The notes under the pieces are model-generated. The model saw nothing but the letters and a program-made list of their open reading frames with translations. It did not search any database and was not told where the DNA came from. A program made the position numbers and the translations under genes. Below, in pieces: positions 10,877 to 20,395 of a DNA stretch of 20,754 nt. The number at the start of each line of letters is the position of its first letter. The first letter of the stretch is position 1. This stretch comes from Hyphochytrium catenoides (lineage: Eukaryota; Sar; Hyphochytriomycetes; Hyphochytriales; Hyphochytriaceae): the NCBI GenBank assembly GCA_900088475.1, contig FLMG01002622.1:136575-157328 (forward strand). Direction: 5' to 3'.

Positions 10877-11240
10877 TAGCGCTTATAATGTCAATATCTT
10901 TGAATACTGTCCAATAGTGTTTAGAATAAGGCTTCGAACATCAGCCTTCATTCTGATAGAACACTGACCCGTTACAATTCTAAATATAATCTATAGTCAT
11001 TAGGACTAAGCTCAGTTTAAATCTGTCCTATCCAGGATATATGAGCCAAAACAGACCTAAAGTGAGTATATTCCTTCCAGCCAATCACCGATGAGGATAA
11101 GAATAGAACAACCAATCAGATCGCCCTTGATAAACCAGTATCCAATGAAAAGGCCACAAGTCTGACCACTAACAGGATGATTTGAGCCCTCGCAAGTGTA
11201 TGTCGCCCAAGAATGTGCGTAAAATCTGTTAATCATTCGT
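10877..11240. promoter_or_regulatory. Divergent promoter region with four CCAAT boxes
   Basis: A stretch of about 360 bases of unique, A+T-rich sequence, free of GA/CT repeats, lies between the leftward kinase and the rightward NmrA-like gene. Plus-strand CCAAT boxes are at 10911-10915, 11081-11085, 11112-11116 and 11142-11146; the second and third read CCAATCA, the sequence best bound by NF-Y. Spacings of the last three are 31 and 30 bases, close to three helical turns. The ATTATAAGCGCT motif (minus strand) is at 10878-10889, just upstream of the candidate kinase ATG at 10866. Activity is inferred. Confidence 0.5.
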
Positions 11241-11266
11241 CAGTGGGTGTTCCATAATACGGATAA

Positions 11267-11313
11267 GGAGCGCTCCTTTCAGAAAAGCGTAGCTCTACCA
11301 TTTGGAGCGCTCC
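11267..11313. repeat. Duplicated 10-base palindrome GGAGCGCTCC
   Basis: Two exact copies lie at 11267-11276 and 11304-11313, 37 bases apart, in the upstream region of the NmrA-like gene. Each is a perfect palindrome, and the first extends to AAGGAGCGCTCCTT. This could be a transcription-factor site pair or a hairpin in a 5' leader. Confidence 0.45.
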
Positions 11314-11475
11314 TTGACGTGCGATGGTATAACTTGAGCGTACATTGTGGCACGGGCGTAGGTAAAACGAAAAGGGAGAGAGGAAAGGTGCGGATGCTGG
11401 AGGTCGATGGAGAAGGGGTAAGACAGAGAGGACAGAGGACAAGAGAGAGAGAAAGAGAGAGAGAGAGTGCGTGAG

Positions 11476-11510
<35 letters not shown>

Positions 11511-11923
11511 GGGAAAGAGAGAGAGACAGAAAGCGAGAGAGAGAGAGACATTTCGCTGAGGACGACGTGTATCTTGTGAAGTACAGAAAGATATCGAATG
11601 AGGAAGAATAGCAACGAAGCTTGCTCTGCTAAAAGCTTTCACCACTCAGTTCCTTCATATCTCTCTTTCAGCGTCACCTCCTGCTAGTAGGAGTTTAGAA
11701 GATAGATGATGAGGAAGAGAATGAGAATCAGAGTCTCCATTCGTGTCGTCCTGCTTTTGTTGACCTCTTTCTCTCTCTTCTTGGACGTTCTTCCCAGGCT
11801 TCCCTCACACTTCTTTTTTTCCTCCGCAGTGAGCTGGTCTACAGTCCAAGACAGTACAGAGATAGAGTCCTACGAAGAGGGCTAGACTGAAATAACCTAG
11901 GGAAGGAGAGACTGACGATAAAG
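11314..11923 (+). other. Upstream region / possible 5' leader of the NmrA-like gene
   Basis: No supported coding exon. It holds a GA-rich tract at about 11440-11552 and unique sequence at about 11560-11920. A possible untranslated exon could end near 11360 (GTAGgtaaaa) with acceptors near 11671 (ctctctttcag) or 11829 (tcctccgcag); this is a guess from splice motifs. Confidence 0.25.
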
Positions 11924-13657
11924 ATGGTAGAGAGAGACTTATCCTCCTCACACGGGGGGAGAGAGACAAAGGTGGTTGCCCTCGCTGGTGTCGGGGGCCT
12001 TGGGTCTCACGTGCTCGAAGTGATGCTTCGACAACTCTCTCTCTCTCTGTCCTCCTCTCCCTCTCCATCAACAACAACTTCTTCTTTCCCTTCATCTTCT
12101 TCTCTATATCAACCTCTCGTCCTCACGAGAAAGAATGGCGGAGGCTTCTCTCTCTCCCATTCTTTCTCCGCTGAAGATGAGGAGAAGGTGCTGGTTGAGC
12201 CGGTGGACTATCAAGACGTAGAGGACCTTAGAGGCGTCTTCGTCAAGCATAAAGTGTATGCCGTCGTCTCCTTCCTCAACCTTCTCATGGAGCCGAAGAT
12301 CCATCAGCAGGTGCACGAGAATATGATAAGGGCAGCCGAGATTGCCGGGGTCAAGCGGTTCATTCCCAGCGAATGGGCAACAGATGTCCGAAAGTAAGTG
12401 ATTCAGCGTGGAAGAGAAGAAAGTAGGAAAATAGAGAGACAAAGAGAGAGGGAGAGAGAGAACAAGAGAGACACACATAGTTCTAGAGAAACGACCGGAG
12501 AAAGAGATAATAAGAGAGACGGAGACAGATCGAGAACGTGTGAAGAGCCTGAGACAGAGGGAGAAGAGATAGATAGAGAGGGAGACACCAAAGGCAAGCA
12601 AGTCACGGGCAGGAGTCAACGTCCAAAGAAGGAAGAAGAGGAGAAGAACATAGAAGACCCGGCTGACACTTTTATTGGCTTTTTCTTCTTCTTTCGTCTA
12701 GGTTCCCGGACTTCCCTGCGTTGTACAGTGGAAAGATCCCTATAAGAGAGGCTCTCGCACGCTCCTCTTCTCTTGAGTATACTCTTCCCTGCACGGGCCT
12801 CTTTATGGACTATCTTCTCCCTCCAGGAGGAAAGAAGTTCTTGAAAGATGTCTCTATTCCTGTCAACATTCAGAAGAGAATTGCCAAGATTCCCGGGACA
12901 GGGAACGAAGCAGTGACCCTAACTGCTGGAGAAGACATAGGAAAAGCTGTGGTTTGGCTTTTGGACAGGCCCAAAGGGTCTTGGCCCATCTTCTCTTACA
13001 TCAGAGGAGAGACGACCACCTGGAACCAAGTGCTTCAGGAGGCAGAGAGAGTCATCGGTAAGTCATTTCTCTCTTCCCTTGGTGGTTCTATTGTTGCCAT
13101 TATTAGTGCCTGTCTTCCTCTCTCTTGCTGAACTTCGTCGTCTTCTTTTTCTCCCTCTGTCTCGCGGTCTGTGTCTCTCTTTCCCCCTGCCCCAACCCAT
13201 CTCTCTCTCTCTCTCTCTTCGTTTGTCTGTCAGACTGTCTCTCTATCTGGCTGCTGTCAGACTGTCTGCTCTCTCTCTCTCTCTCTCTCTCTCTCTAGCT
13301 TCTCTCTCTTATAGAGTCTATTTTTATCATCGGGAAGAGACTCTTGACCTTCTATGCCCCTCCCTTCAACCCTTTAACTCACTGTTCTCAAATGTAGGAG
13401 TTCCCTTCTCAGTAGAATACGTTCCCGAAGAAATGATAGAGAGAGAGATAGCCATCGCGAGAGAGAAAGGGAACCCTCTCCCTCTCTTCTATGCCGAAGT
13501 TGACGCACTCTACTCTCATGGGGCGTTGGGTCTCCCTGAGGGAGAATTTGAGGGGGAAGTGAGAGAGAGAATGACGGTCAGCAGACTGATAAGGGAGAGC
13601 TACTCATCTTCTTCCACTTCTTCGCCAGCAGTACCTACATCTCCGTCTCTCTCCTGA
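11924..13657 (+). CDS. NmrA-like / isoflavone-reductase-like NAD(P)H oxidoreductase
   Basis: Three exons: 11924-12393, 12702-13057 and 13398-13657 (stop TGA 13655-13657). Introns begin gtaagt and end ctag/gtag; phases 2 and 1 close exactly, giving 361 aa. It has an atypical short-chain dehydrogenase fold. VVALAGVGGLGSHVLE (17-32) is the dinucleotide-binding beta-alpha turn, with GVGGLG in place of the usual GxTGxxG. LTRKNG (67-72) ends beta-2, and its basic residues suggest NADPH. VVSFLN, AGVKRFIPSEW (141-151) and YTLPCTGLFMDY match the family pattern of PCBER/isoflavone reductase/NmrA proteins. K168 in SGKIPIREAL falls where the catalytic lysine of the reductases sits. Residues about 38-62, between alpha-1 and beta-2, are a Ser/Leu/Pro/Thr insertion encoded by CT repeat. 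The alternative is a non-catalytic NmrA-type redox sensor. No signal peptide is seen, so probably cytosolic. Intron 1 (12394-12701) is GA-rich, then turns pyrimidine-rich. Confidence 0.87.
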
Positions 13658-13738
13658 TAGACCCGACTAAACGGTTGATGATGATGATCACAGTAATGAA
13701 TGACTCACTCTGTTGTTGTTCCTCCTCTGGTGCTGTCA

Positions 13739-13778
<40 letters not shown>

Positions 13779-13792
13779 CTCTCTCTCTCTCG

Positions 13793-13916
13793 CACACTCA
13801 CCTTGTCTCTCTCTCGCTCTCGTCTCTCTCGCTCTCGTTTTCTCTCTCTCTCTCTATTCTCACACACTCACCTTCTCTCTCTCGTCTTTCTCGCTCTCGT
13901 TTTTTCTTTCTCCTCT
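13793..13916. repeat. Imperfect 70-base tandem duplication in the 3' flank
   Basis: CACACTCACCTT followed by CT/CTCG-rich sequence ending CGCTCTCGTTTT appears twice, starting at 13793 and 13863 (period 70). It is a minisatellite-like duplication built on CT repeat. Confidence 0.6.
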
Positions 13917-14293
13917 CTCTCTCTCTCTCTCTCTCTTTCCCTCTTATTCTAATGAGAGAGGAGAGAGAGAGACACCAAGAGGAACCGTTGTCCATAGTAA
14001 ACAATAAAAAGGCCAACTCGAAGAAGGTAACTGCAGAAAAGGAGGAGAAACAAAAAAATTAATGGGCGATTTTGTATGAATAAACTTCATAAAAATGGCT
14101 TCCATAAAGTGAGAAAAGAGCGGATGGCTTATTTAGGAAAACAGTGCAGAAGCCAAATAACAAATAAGGAAATTTTTTATAAATTGAAATGGGAATAAAA
14201 CTTTGTACTTCAACTTCCAAAACATCGACGAGACAGAAGGGACAATGAATGAAAAACTAGAGAGACTGTGAAAAAGAGAGCCAGAGAGAGAGG

Positions 14294-14470
14294 CCGCGAA
14301 AGAGAGACAGAGACAGAGAGAGAGAGAGAGAGAGGAAGAGGGGGGAGAGAGAGAGAATGGGAGACAGAGTAGAGAGAGAGAGACCACGAAAGAGAGACAG
14401 AGAGAGAGAGATAGGGGAGGGGGGGGGAGAGAGAGAGAGAGAATGGGAGACAGAGCAGAGAGAGAGAGAG
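14294..14470. repeat. Imperfect ~86-90-base tandem duplication
   Basis: CGAAAGAGAGACAGAG starts at 14297 and 14387 (period 90), and GAATGGGAGACAGAG starts at 14355 and 14441 (period 86). Both copies also contain a G-run (about 14339-14345 and 14414-14428). Confidence 0.65.
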
Positions 14471-14570
14471 TGAAGGTCGTATTCCTAAAGCAGTCTGGCA
14501 CTCTGATCCTTTGATCCTTGGGAGGACACTCACTCATTGTGGGCAGGGAGAGATAGTGGGCGAGAGGCAG

Positions 14571-15280
14571 AACATCAGAGAGAGAGAGAGAGGGAAAGAG
14601 ACATTGAATAGAGGGAGAGAGAGAGAGAGAAGAGAAAGAGAGAGAGAAAAGAGAGAGAGAGAAAGGGAGGGACGGACGCAGTTAGAGAAAGGGAGAAGTA
14701 TTGGGAAGCTGGTTGTAGGTGAGGAAGAGAGGGACCAAGAGGAGAGAGACGGAGGAACGATGAAGGCAACAACAGACAAACCGCAGAAGAAGGGAAGAAA
14801 GAAGAGGTGAGAGACAATCGAGAAGGGAGAGAGGATTTGAAGAGAGAGACGGTTAAAGAGAGAAACGAACGACAGAGAGAGAGAGAGAGAGAAAAAGAGA
14901 GAGAGAGAATGAGACGAAAGCTGCTCTTATAAGTGTCACTCCGAAAACTTCTCTCTGCAAAAGAATCAACGACGGCGCGAGTGTGAAGAGAGAACTATCC
15001 AGGAAGTGTGGGTAAGAGCTGCTCCTAGAATAGAGATAACAATCTCTCTCTCTCCTTCTTTCTCTCTTTCTCTCCGTGCTCCTCTGCATGTTCTTCATTT
15101 GTCCCGGGACTCCGCATTATATTAAGACTCCTGGCGCCTTTCTCTCCAAGGGCTGCTCTCTCTCTCTCTTGTGGTTGCTCTTCTCTTCAGAGGATATTTT
15201 CATCTTCTTCTTCGTTCATTACTTCCCTCTTCCGCGCCCTCTCTCTCTCTCCCTCTTTCTCTCTCGATGTCTCTCCCTCT

Positions 15281-15330
<50 letters not shown>

Positions 15331-15445
15331 CCTTTTATTGTTACCAAGGCGCTTACTTCTCCTTCTTCACGGATCTTCCTTCACCCGTTTGCTTTTGCGA
15401 AAGAAGACAGATAAAGGAAAGGATAAGAAAAGAGAGAGAACGAAC
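14571..15445 (+). other. Upstream region / possible 5' leader of the FAD oxidase gene
   Basis: GA-rich at 14571-14910, then unique sequence at about 14920-15025, then CT-rich up to the start codon, with a (CT)n tract at 15286-15328. GCTCTTATAAGTGTCA at 14933-14948 differs by one substitution and one extra base from GCGCTTATAATGTCA at 10880-10894, so it may be a third copy of the shared promoter-like motif. GTGTGGgtaaga near 15010 could be the donor of an untranslated first exon. No coding exon is supported. Confidence 0.3.
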
Positions 15446-15742
15446 ATGGGCTCTTCTCTCTCTTCCTCAGCTTCCCCGCCACCGCTTCCGCCTGGCGTTC
15501 CCAAGTCTCTCCCGGGAGACATAGAAGAACTTCGGTCGTCTCTCTCTCCGCAAGCCAAGCTGATTCTCCCTTCTGACGCGCAGTACAACGAGCTTCGCCT
15601 ATCGAAGAGGTGGGAAAGGGAGAAAGAGGGACGTGGATGGAGAGGAAAGAGAAAGGAGAGGAGAAGCGACAGAGAGAGAGAGAGAGAGAAAAAGAGAGAA
15701 GGGGGAGAGAAAGAAGAGAGACAGAGAGAGGGAGACAGAGAG

Positions 15743-15781
<39 letters not shown>

Positions 15782-15961
15782 ATTCGACGGAGAGGGGAAG
15801 TGCGATGACTGCGAAGAGAAGAGAAGACTGTAAATAGAGAGAGAGAAAGAGAGAGACTTTACCTGTCCGTTCTGTAGCGATCTGTACCCTCTTTCTATCC
15901 AGCATCACCTTCCCTTTTTCTTTCCAATTATCCTCGCATCTTCTTCCGCCCACTTTCCCCC

Positions 15962-16010
<49 letters not shown>

Positions 16011-16675
16011 GAACATGGAATCGCGACTATGCTGGTTATCCGAGCGCCATTGTGGTTGTGGGAAACAAGGAAGATGTTGCTGCCGCGATAAAGTTCGCAG
16101 CCAAATATGAAGAGATAAAGTGCGCCGTCACCTGCGGAAGACACGGTGAGCAGTCCTCTTCCCCTCCAGTTTGTTGACCTCTTCTCTCTCTCTCTCTCTC
16201 TCTCATGCTCCCTCTTTCTTTTTCCCTCTTCTTACGGTCTCTCTCTCTTTGCTTCCAATGCATTGTCGCTGACTCTTTCTTTCTATATCTTTCTGTTCGT
16301 GGGGTCTCTTTCGTCCTCTCTCTCTTTCTCTCTTTTTCTCTCTTTTTCTCTCTCTCACTCTCTCTCTCTCACACCCACACAGGTGTGCATTGCTTGCCTA
16401 CGGACGCGATGGTCATTGACCTCAGGTGTGGCTTTCTGTGGAGTGTCTCTCTTCTTATCTATTTCCTTTCTCTCTTTGTAAGAGGCTCTCTCTTTCTTTT
16501 TTCACTTCTGCTTAATATCCCTCATCTTTTCTCTCTCTTCTGGAGCGTGACGGGCAGGGGGGCTTCCCTTCCCTCTCTTGCAACTCTTCCTATCTCTTCT
16601 CTCCTGTTCTCTCCCTGTTAGCCCTCCTACCAACTCTAGCGCCTGGTTCCAGACGGTCTCTCTCTCTCTCTCCTC

Positions 16676-16717
<42 letters not shown>

Positions 16718-16953
16718 TGTGTCCACCTTAGTACTCCCTGGTCACTCCTGTCTCTCTTCTCTTTCTCTCTCACACACACATCCTTTAACTCTCTCTCTCT
16801 CTCTCTTTTTCTGCCCTGCCAGTGAGCTGAATCATATTGAGGTGGACAAAGAGAGAAAGAGAGTGAAAGTCGGTGGAGGCTCCAGGTTGGGACAGATGGA
16901 CGAAGCGCTGGAGCCACACAAGTTAGCAGTCACCGCGGGTAAGGGCTGCTCTC

Positions 16954-16994
<41 letters not shown>

Positions 16995-17575
16995 TCTTCT
17001 TCCGCATTTGATTTTCTTTCTCCCTTCCTTCTGCTCTGTTATCTTTTTGCGTCTGCTGGGCCGTGACTCTCTCTTTTATGTGGCAACAACCTTTGTCCCT
17101 TCTCTTTTTCTCTCTTTCTCTCTCGGCACTTCTCCTCTCTACTTTTTCTTAACCTTTGTTCCGCTCTCTTTGCCCTTTTCTCTCTTACACTGCCTCTTTC
17201 TCCTTGTTTTCCCTCCTCTCACTTGCTCTCTCTCTCTCTCTCTCTCTCCTTCTCTCTCTTTTTATCTGTAGGTCATGTTCGCTCAACAGGCGTTGGAGGC
17301 TTAACTCTTCTCGGCGGCCACGGCATTTTGGAGAGAAAGTTCGGCTTGACGGTGGACCACTTGGTTTCTATGGAAGTGGTGCTGGCCACAGGGGAGATAG
17401 TGAGAGCAACTCGTCCCTCTCTCTCTCCCTCTCTCTCTTCTTCTCTCTCTCCCTCGGACAACGAAGATCTCTTTTGGGCTCTCACTGGAGGAGGAGGAAA
17501 CTTTGGCGTGGTGACAGAGTTTGAATTCGAAGCTTTTGAACTTCCTCATGACGGACTGGTAAGGGAAGACAGAGT

Positions 17576-17613
<38 letters not shown>

Positions 17614-18033
17614 ACAAGAGAGAAGAGAGGCGTTTCCTCTTTCAATACTGAGTAGCACTTCGCAGTCTCTGTCATTCTCTTCTGTCATTTTATTCCGCCC
17701 TACTCTTCTTTATCTCTCTCTGTTAACGTGTCCCTCTCTCACTTGTGGTTCGCTTCTCTCTTTCTCTCTCTCTCTTCTTAGTTTCTAGGAAACCAAAATG
17801 AGCCTTTCCAACTTGTTGTCCCCGTTCTTCTCTCTCTTTCTTTCTCTCTCCGTTCTTCTCTCTCTCTCTCTTCCTCTCTGTCTCCCTCTCTCGCTTCGAT
17901 TGTCTTTCTCTCTCCTTCTCTCTCCTTTTCTCTAGCTCTTGGCTGGCCCACGCGTGGTTCCACCTCTGGGTTTTGGACCATTTCGCTCTCGCCGTGAGCT
18001 CCTTGACCAATGGGCCAAGTTCACGTAAGTAAC

Positions 18034-18093
<60 letters not shown>

Positions 18094-18420
18094 ACAGAGG
18101 GGGGAGTTTGAAGTGGAAAAGAGAAGAAACATGGACCATTGACTTGCTCTTTCTCTCTCCTAGAGAGAATGCTCCCGATGAGTTGAGCGGTATGATGATT
18201 CTCCCTGCCGGCGGTCCAGTGATTCAGTATCCAGTGTGGCTAGGCGACCATGATGCTGGTGGAGGCTCTCTCTTTCTCTCCCTCTCTCTTTCTCTCTCTC
18301 TTCCCTTCCCCGTCCCTCATTCTGTCCGTCGTTCTCATGTTCCCTTCTCTTCTTCCAACGCTCTCAGTTCCCTCGTTGTCCATGTCTCTTTTTTCTCCTG
18401 GTCTCCTTCTCGCCCAACGA

Positions 18421-18462
<42 letters not shown>

Positions 18463-19041
18463 TCTCTCTCTTCTTTCTCTCTCCAATCTCTTATAAAACC
18501 TCTCACTCTCTCTTCTCAGGTCGGAAGTACTTTCAGGAAAGACTGACCTCTCTCCCTGACGCTGGATGGTCGCTTGTCTCCTCTTTCAAGCCGCGGAGCT
18601 ATTGGAAGGAGATACAAAGAGCCGCGCCTGACAAGCAGGGATATTACTATATGAAGGGTCAGCCTTCTCTCTCCTGTCTCTCCTTCTCCCTCTCTCTCGT
18701 ATCCGTCCTTGTCCCTCTCGCTCTTTTTCTCTCTCTCTCTCTCTTACGCCCTCTCTTCCTTTCCATTTATATGCTTTCTGCCTTTTCTCATTTCCATGCT
18801 CTCTTGCGTGGCCTTCGTCTCTCGCCATTTCTCTTCTTTTCTTGGCTCTTCCTCGCGATGTATGTATATGCTCTCTTTCGCTTTCTTTTGTCTCTTCTTC
18901 TTCATTCTATTTCTCTCTTTCCTCTCTCTCTCCCTCTTTTTTATTGGTTATTCTCTCTCTCTTTTTTCACGCCTCTGTCTCTCTTTCTGCAATCGTAGCC
19001 TCCTCTTCCTTTTCCCGTCTTTAGGACTAGCACTAGGGTAA

Positions 19042-19088
<47 letters not shown>

Positions 19089-19111
19089 TCTCTCTCTCTC
19101 TCTCTCTCTCC

Positions 19112-19154
<43 letters not shown>

Positions 19155-20111
19155 CTCTTTGTAGGCGTTCTTCTCCCTTCTCTCTCTCCTGAGGTGCACA
19201 ATATACTGGCAGGAGCTATAGAGGCTGCGCCGCCAAAAAGCGTCTTGCTGCTGAATCTTCTGGGAGGAGCCGCTGGAAGAGTGCCGCTGGAGGTTCGTCC
19301 ATTGGGTTCTAGGGACGAGAGAAAGAGAGAGAGAAAGACAAAGAGAGAGAGAGAGAGAGAGAGAGAAGGACAAAGAGAGAGAGAGAGAGAGAAAGACAAA
19401 GAGAGAGAGAGAAAAAGAGAACGCAGGAGGAAGAGAAAGAGAGAAAGCGTGCAACGAAACGAGAGAGAGTTAAGAGGGGGGAGAAAATTGGAAGAGAGAG
19501 ATATAAATTAAAGGTGAGGGCGAAAGAGAGAGAGAAAGAGATTAGGGCACGAAGTGAGGCTTCAAGCTGGAAGAGAGAACAACGAGGATATGCTTTCTGC
19601 TTTCTCCCCAGCTCTGGACCCTCCTGCTTAAAAAGCCTCTTTCAATTTCCGACTCACTATTTTGTCAACATCCTCTCTCTCTCTCTCTCTCTTCTCCCTC
19701 TCTCTCCCCTCCTCTTCCTCTCTCTCTCTCTCTTTGTCTCTCTGTCTCTCTCTCTCTCTCTCCTATTTGCCTCTCTTGGTCCAGAGTACGGCTCTTCCCC
19801 ATCGTAAGTTTGAGCATTGGGTTATTGTCCTGGGAGAGTGGGACGGCACGGCTCGGACAGCGCAACAAGAGAAAGAGAAGGTCCAGAACTGGGTAAGAGA
19901 GACAGCGGCCAAGCTCCAACCTCACGCGGTAGGAAGATATGGCGTAGCGGGCGGTACACTTGGAGGGGGAGACGAGGGAGAGAAAGAGAGAGAGAACTGG
20001 CACGATGTCTACGGCCAGCACTATCCTCGTCTCCAGAAAGTGAAGAGAAAGTTTGATCCCAAGAATCTCTTCCGCTCTAATGAGAACATTGTACCAGCCT
20101 CGGAGGATTGA
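15446..20111 (+). CDS. FAD-linked oxidase, berberine-bridge-enzyme-like (PCMH-type)
   Basis: Ten exons: 15446-15609, 16012-16145, 16383-16425, 16823-16938, 17272-17558, 17936-18024, 18164-18258, 18520-18657, 19165-19292, 19785-20111 (stop TGA 20109-20111). All nine introns are GT-AG, phases close, and the product is 506 aa, usual for the family. FAD-domain landmarks: YPSAIVVVGNKEDVAAAIKFA (64-84, start), CGRHG (96-100), AMVIDLSELNHIEVD, GGGSRLGQMDEAL, VRSTGVGGLTLLGGHGI (155-171), ERKFGLTVDHL, DLFWALTGGGGNFGVVTEFEF. The substrate domain includes NAPDELSG, and the C-terminal BBE domain has WHDVYGQHYPRLQKVKRKFD followed by PKNLF. H99 is the likely 8-alpha-histidyl FAD site. The second site, a Cys before VGVGG in bicovalent enzymes, is absent (R156-S-T), so a single covalent link is inferred. 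MGSSLS at the N-terminus fits an N-myristoylation signal; no secretion signal is seen, unlike plant BBEs. It oxidises an unknown alcohol, sugar or alkaloid-like substrate, using O2 or another acceptor. Confidence 0.92.
15965..16008. repeat. (CT)n microsatellite, FAD oxidase intron 1, acceptor side
   Basis: About 22 units directly abutting the acceptor CAG at 16009-16011; it doubles as the polypyrimidine tract. The GA-rich partner lies at about 15640-15780. Confidence 0.95.
18036..18091. repeat. (GA)n microsatellite, FAD oxidase intron 6
   Basis: About 28 units starting 11 bases after the donor at 18025. The intron is only 139 bases, so the repeat is about 40% of it. Confidence 0.95.
19046..19154. 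repeat. (CT)n with internal (CG)5 and (GT)n, FAD oxidase intron 8
   Basis: A CT run is interrupted by CGCGCGCGCGC at 19078-19088 and ends in GTGTGTG at 19148-19154, just before the acceptor at 19164. Confidence 0.9.
19316..19420. repeat. GA-rich minisatellite with GAAAGACAAAGAG units, FAD oxidase intron 9
   Basis: The block GA(A/G)(A/G)GACAAAG recurs near 19333, 19365 and 19391, separated by GA runs, directly after the 5' splice site at 19293. Confidence 0.75.
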
Positions 20112-20337
20112 AGAATGGAAAGAGATGGCAGAGACAGGAAGGGAGAGAGAGAGAAACAAAGAGGGAGAGTGGGAGCAAGAGGGAAGGAAGAGAGAAGAGA
20201 GACCCAGAGAGAGAGAGAGAGAGAACATGTAAATGACGTGTAGACGAGTTAATCAGAATGATGAGCTTTCACCATGTAAAGAGATAGCTTATGTACAACA
20301 ACTACTTCTCTCTTCTCTCTTTTCTGTCTCCTAGATT

Positions 20338-20395
<58 letters not shown>

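Larger units (their letters stand above)
13658..14570 (+). other. 3' flank of the NmrA-like gene with candidate poly(A) signals
   Basis: No gene is seen. AATAAA occurs at 14003-14008, 14079-14084 and 14194-14199, inside an A+T-rich unique stretch of about 13990-14230 that is unlike the surrounding repeats. The first is the likeliest poly(A) signal for the gene ending at 13657. Unique sequence also occurs at about 14470-14560. Confidence 0.35.

Noticed and set aside
10930-10975. tRNA-like arm (GCTTCGAACATCAGC)
   Set aside because: No acceptor stem or anticodon arm can be built around it.
11247-11360. Plus-strand exon coding for a start at 11247
   Set aside because: The short frame has no recognised domain, runs into GA repeat and contains the duplicated palindrome; more likely leader or promoter DNA.
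17783-17935. Alternative acceptor at about 17783 for exon 6 of the FAD oxidase
   Set aside because: It would insert a Leu-Ser repeat stretch; the acceptor at 17935 joins in phase and restores the family pattern (AGPRVVPP...).
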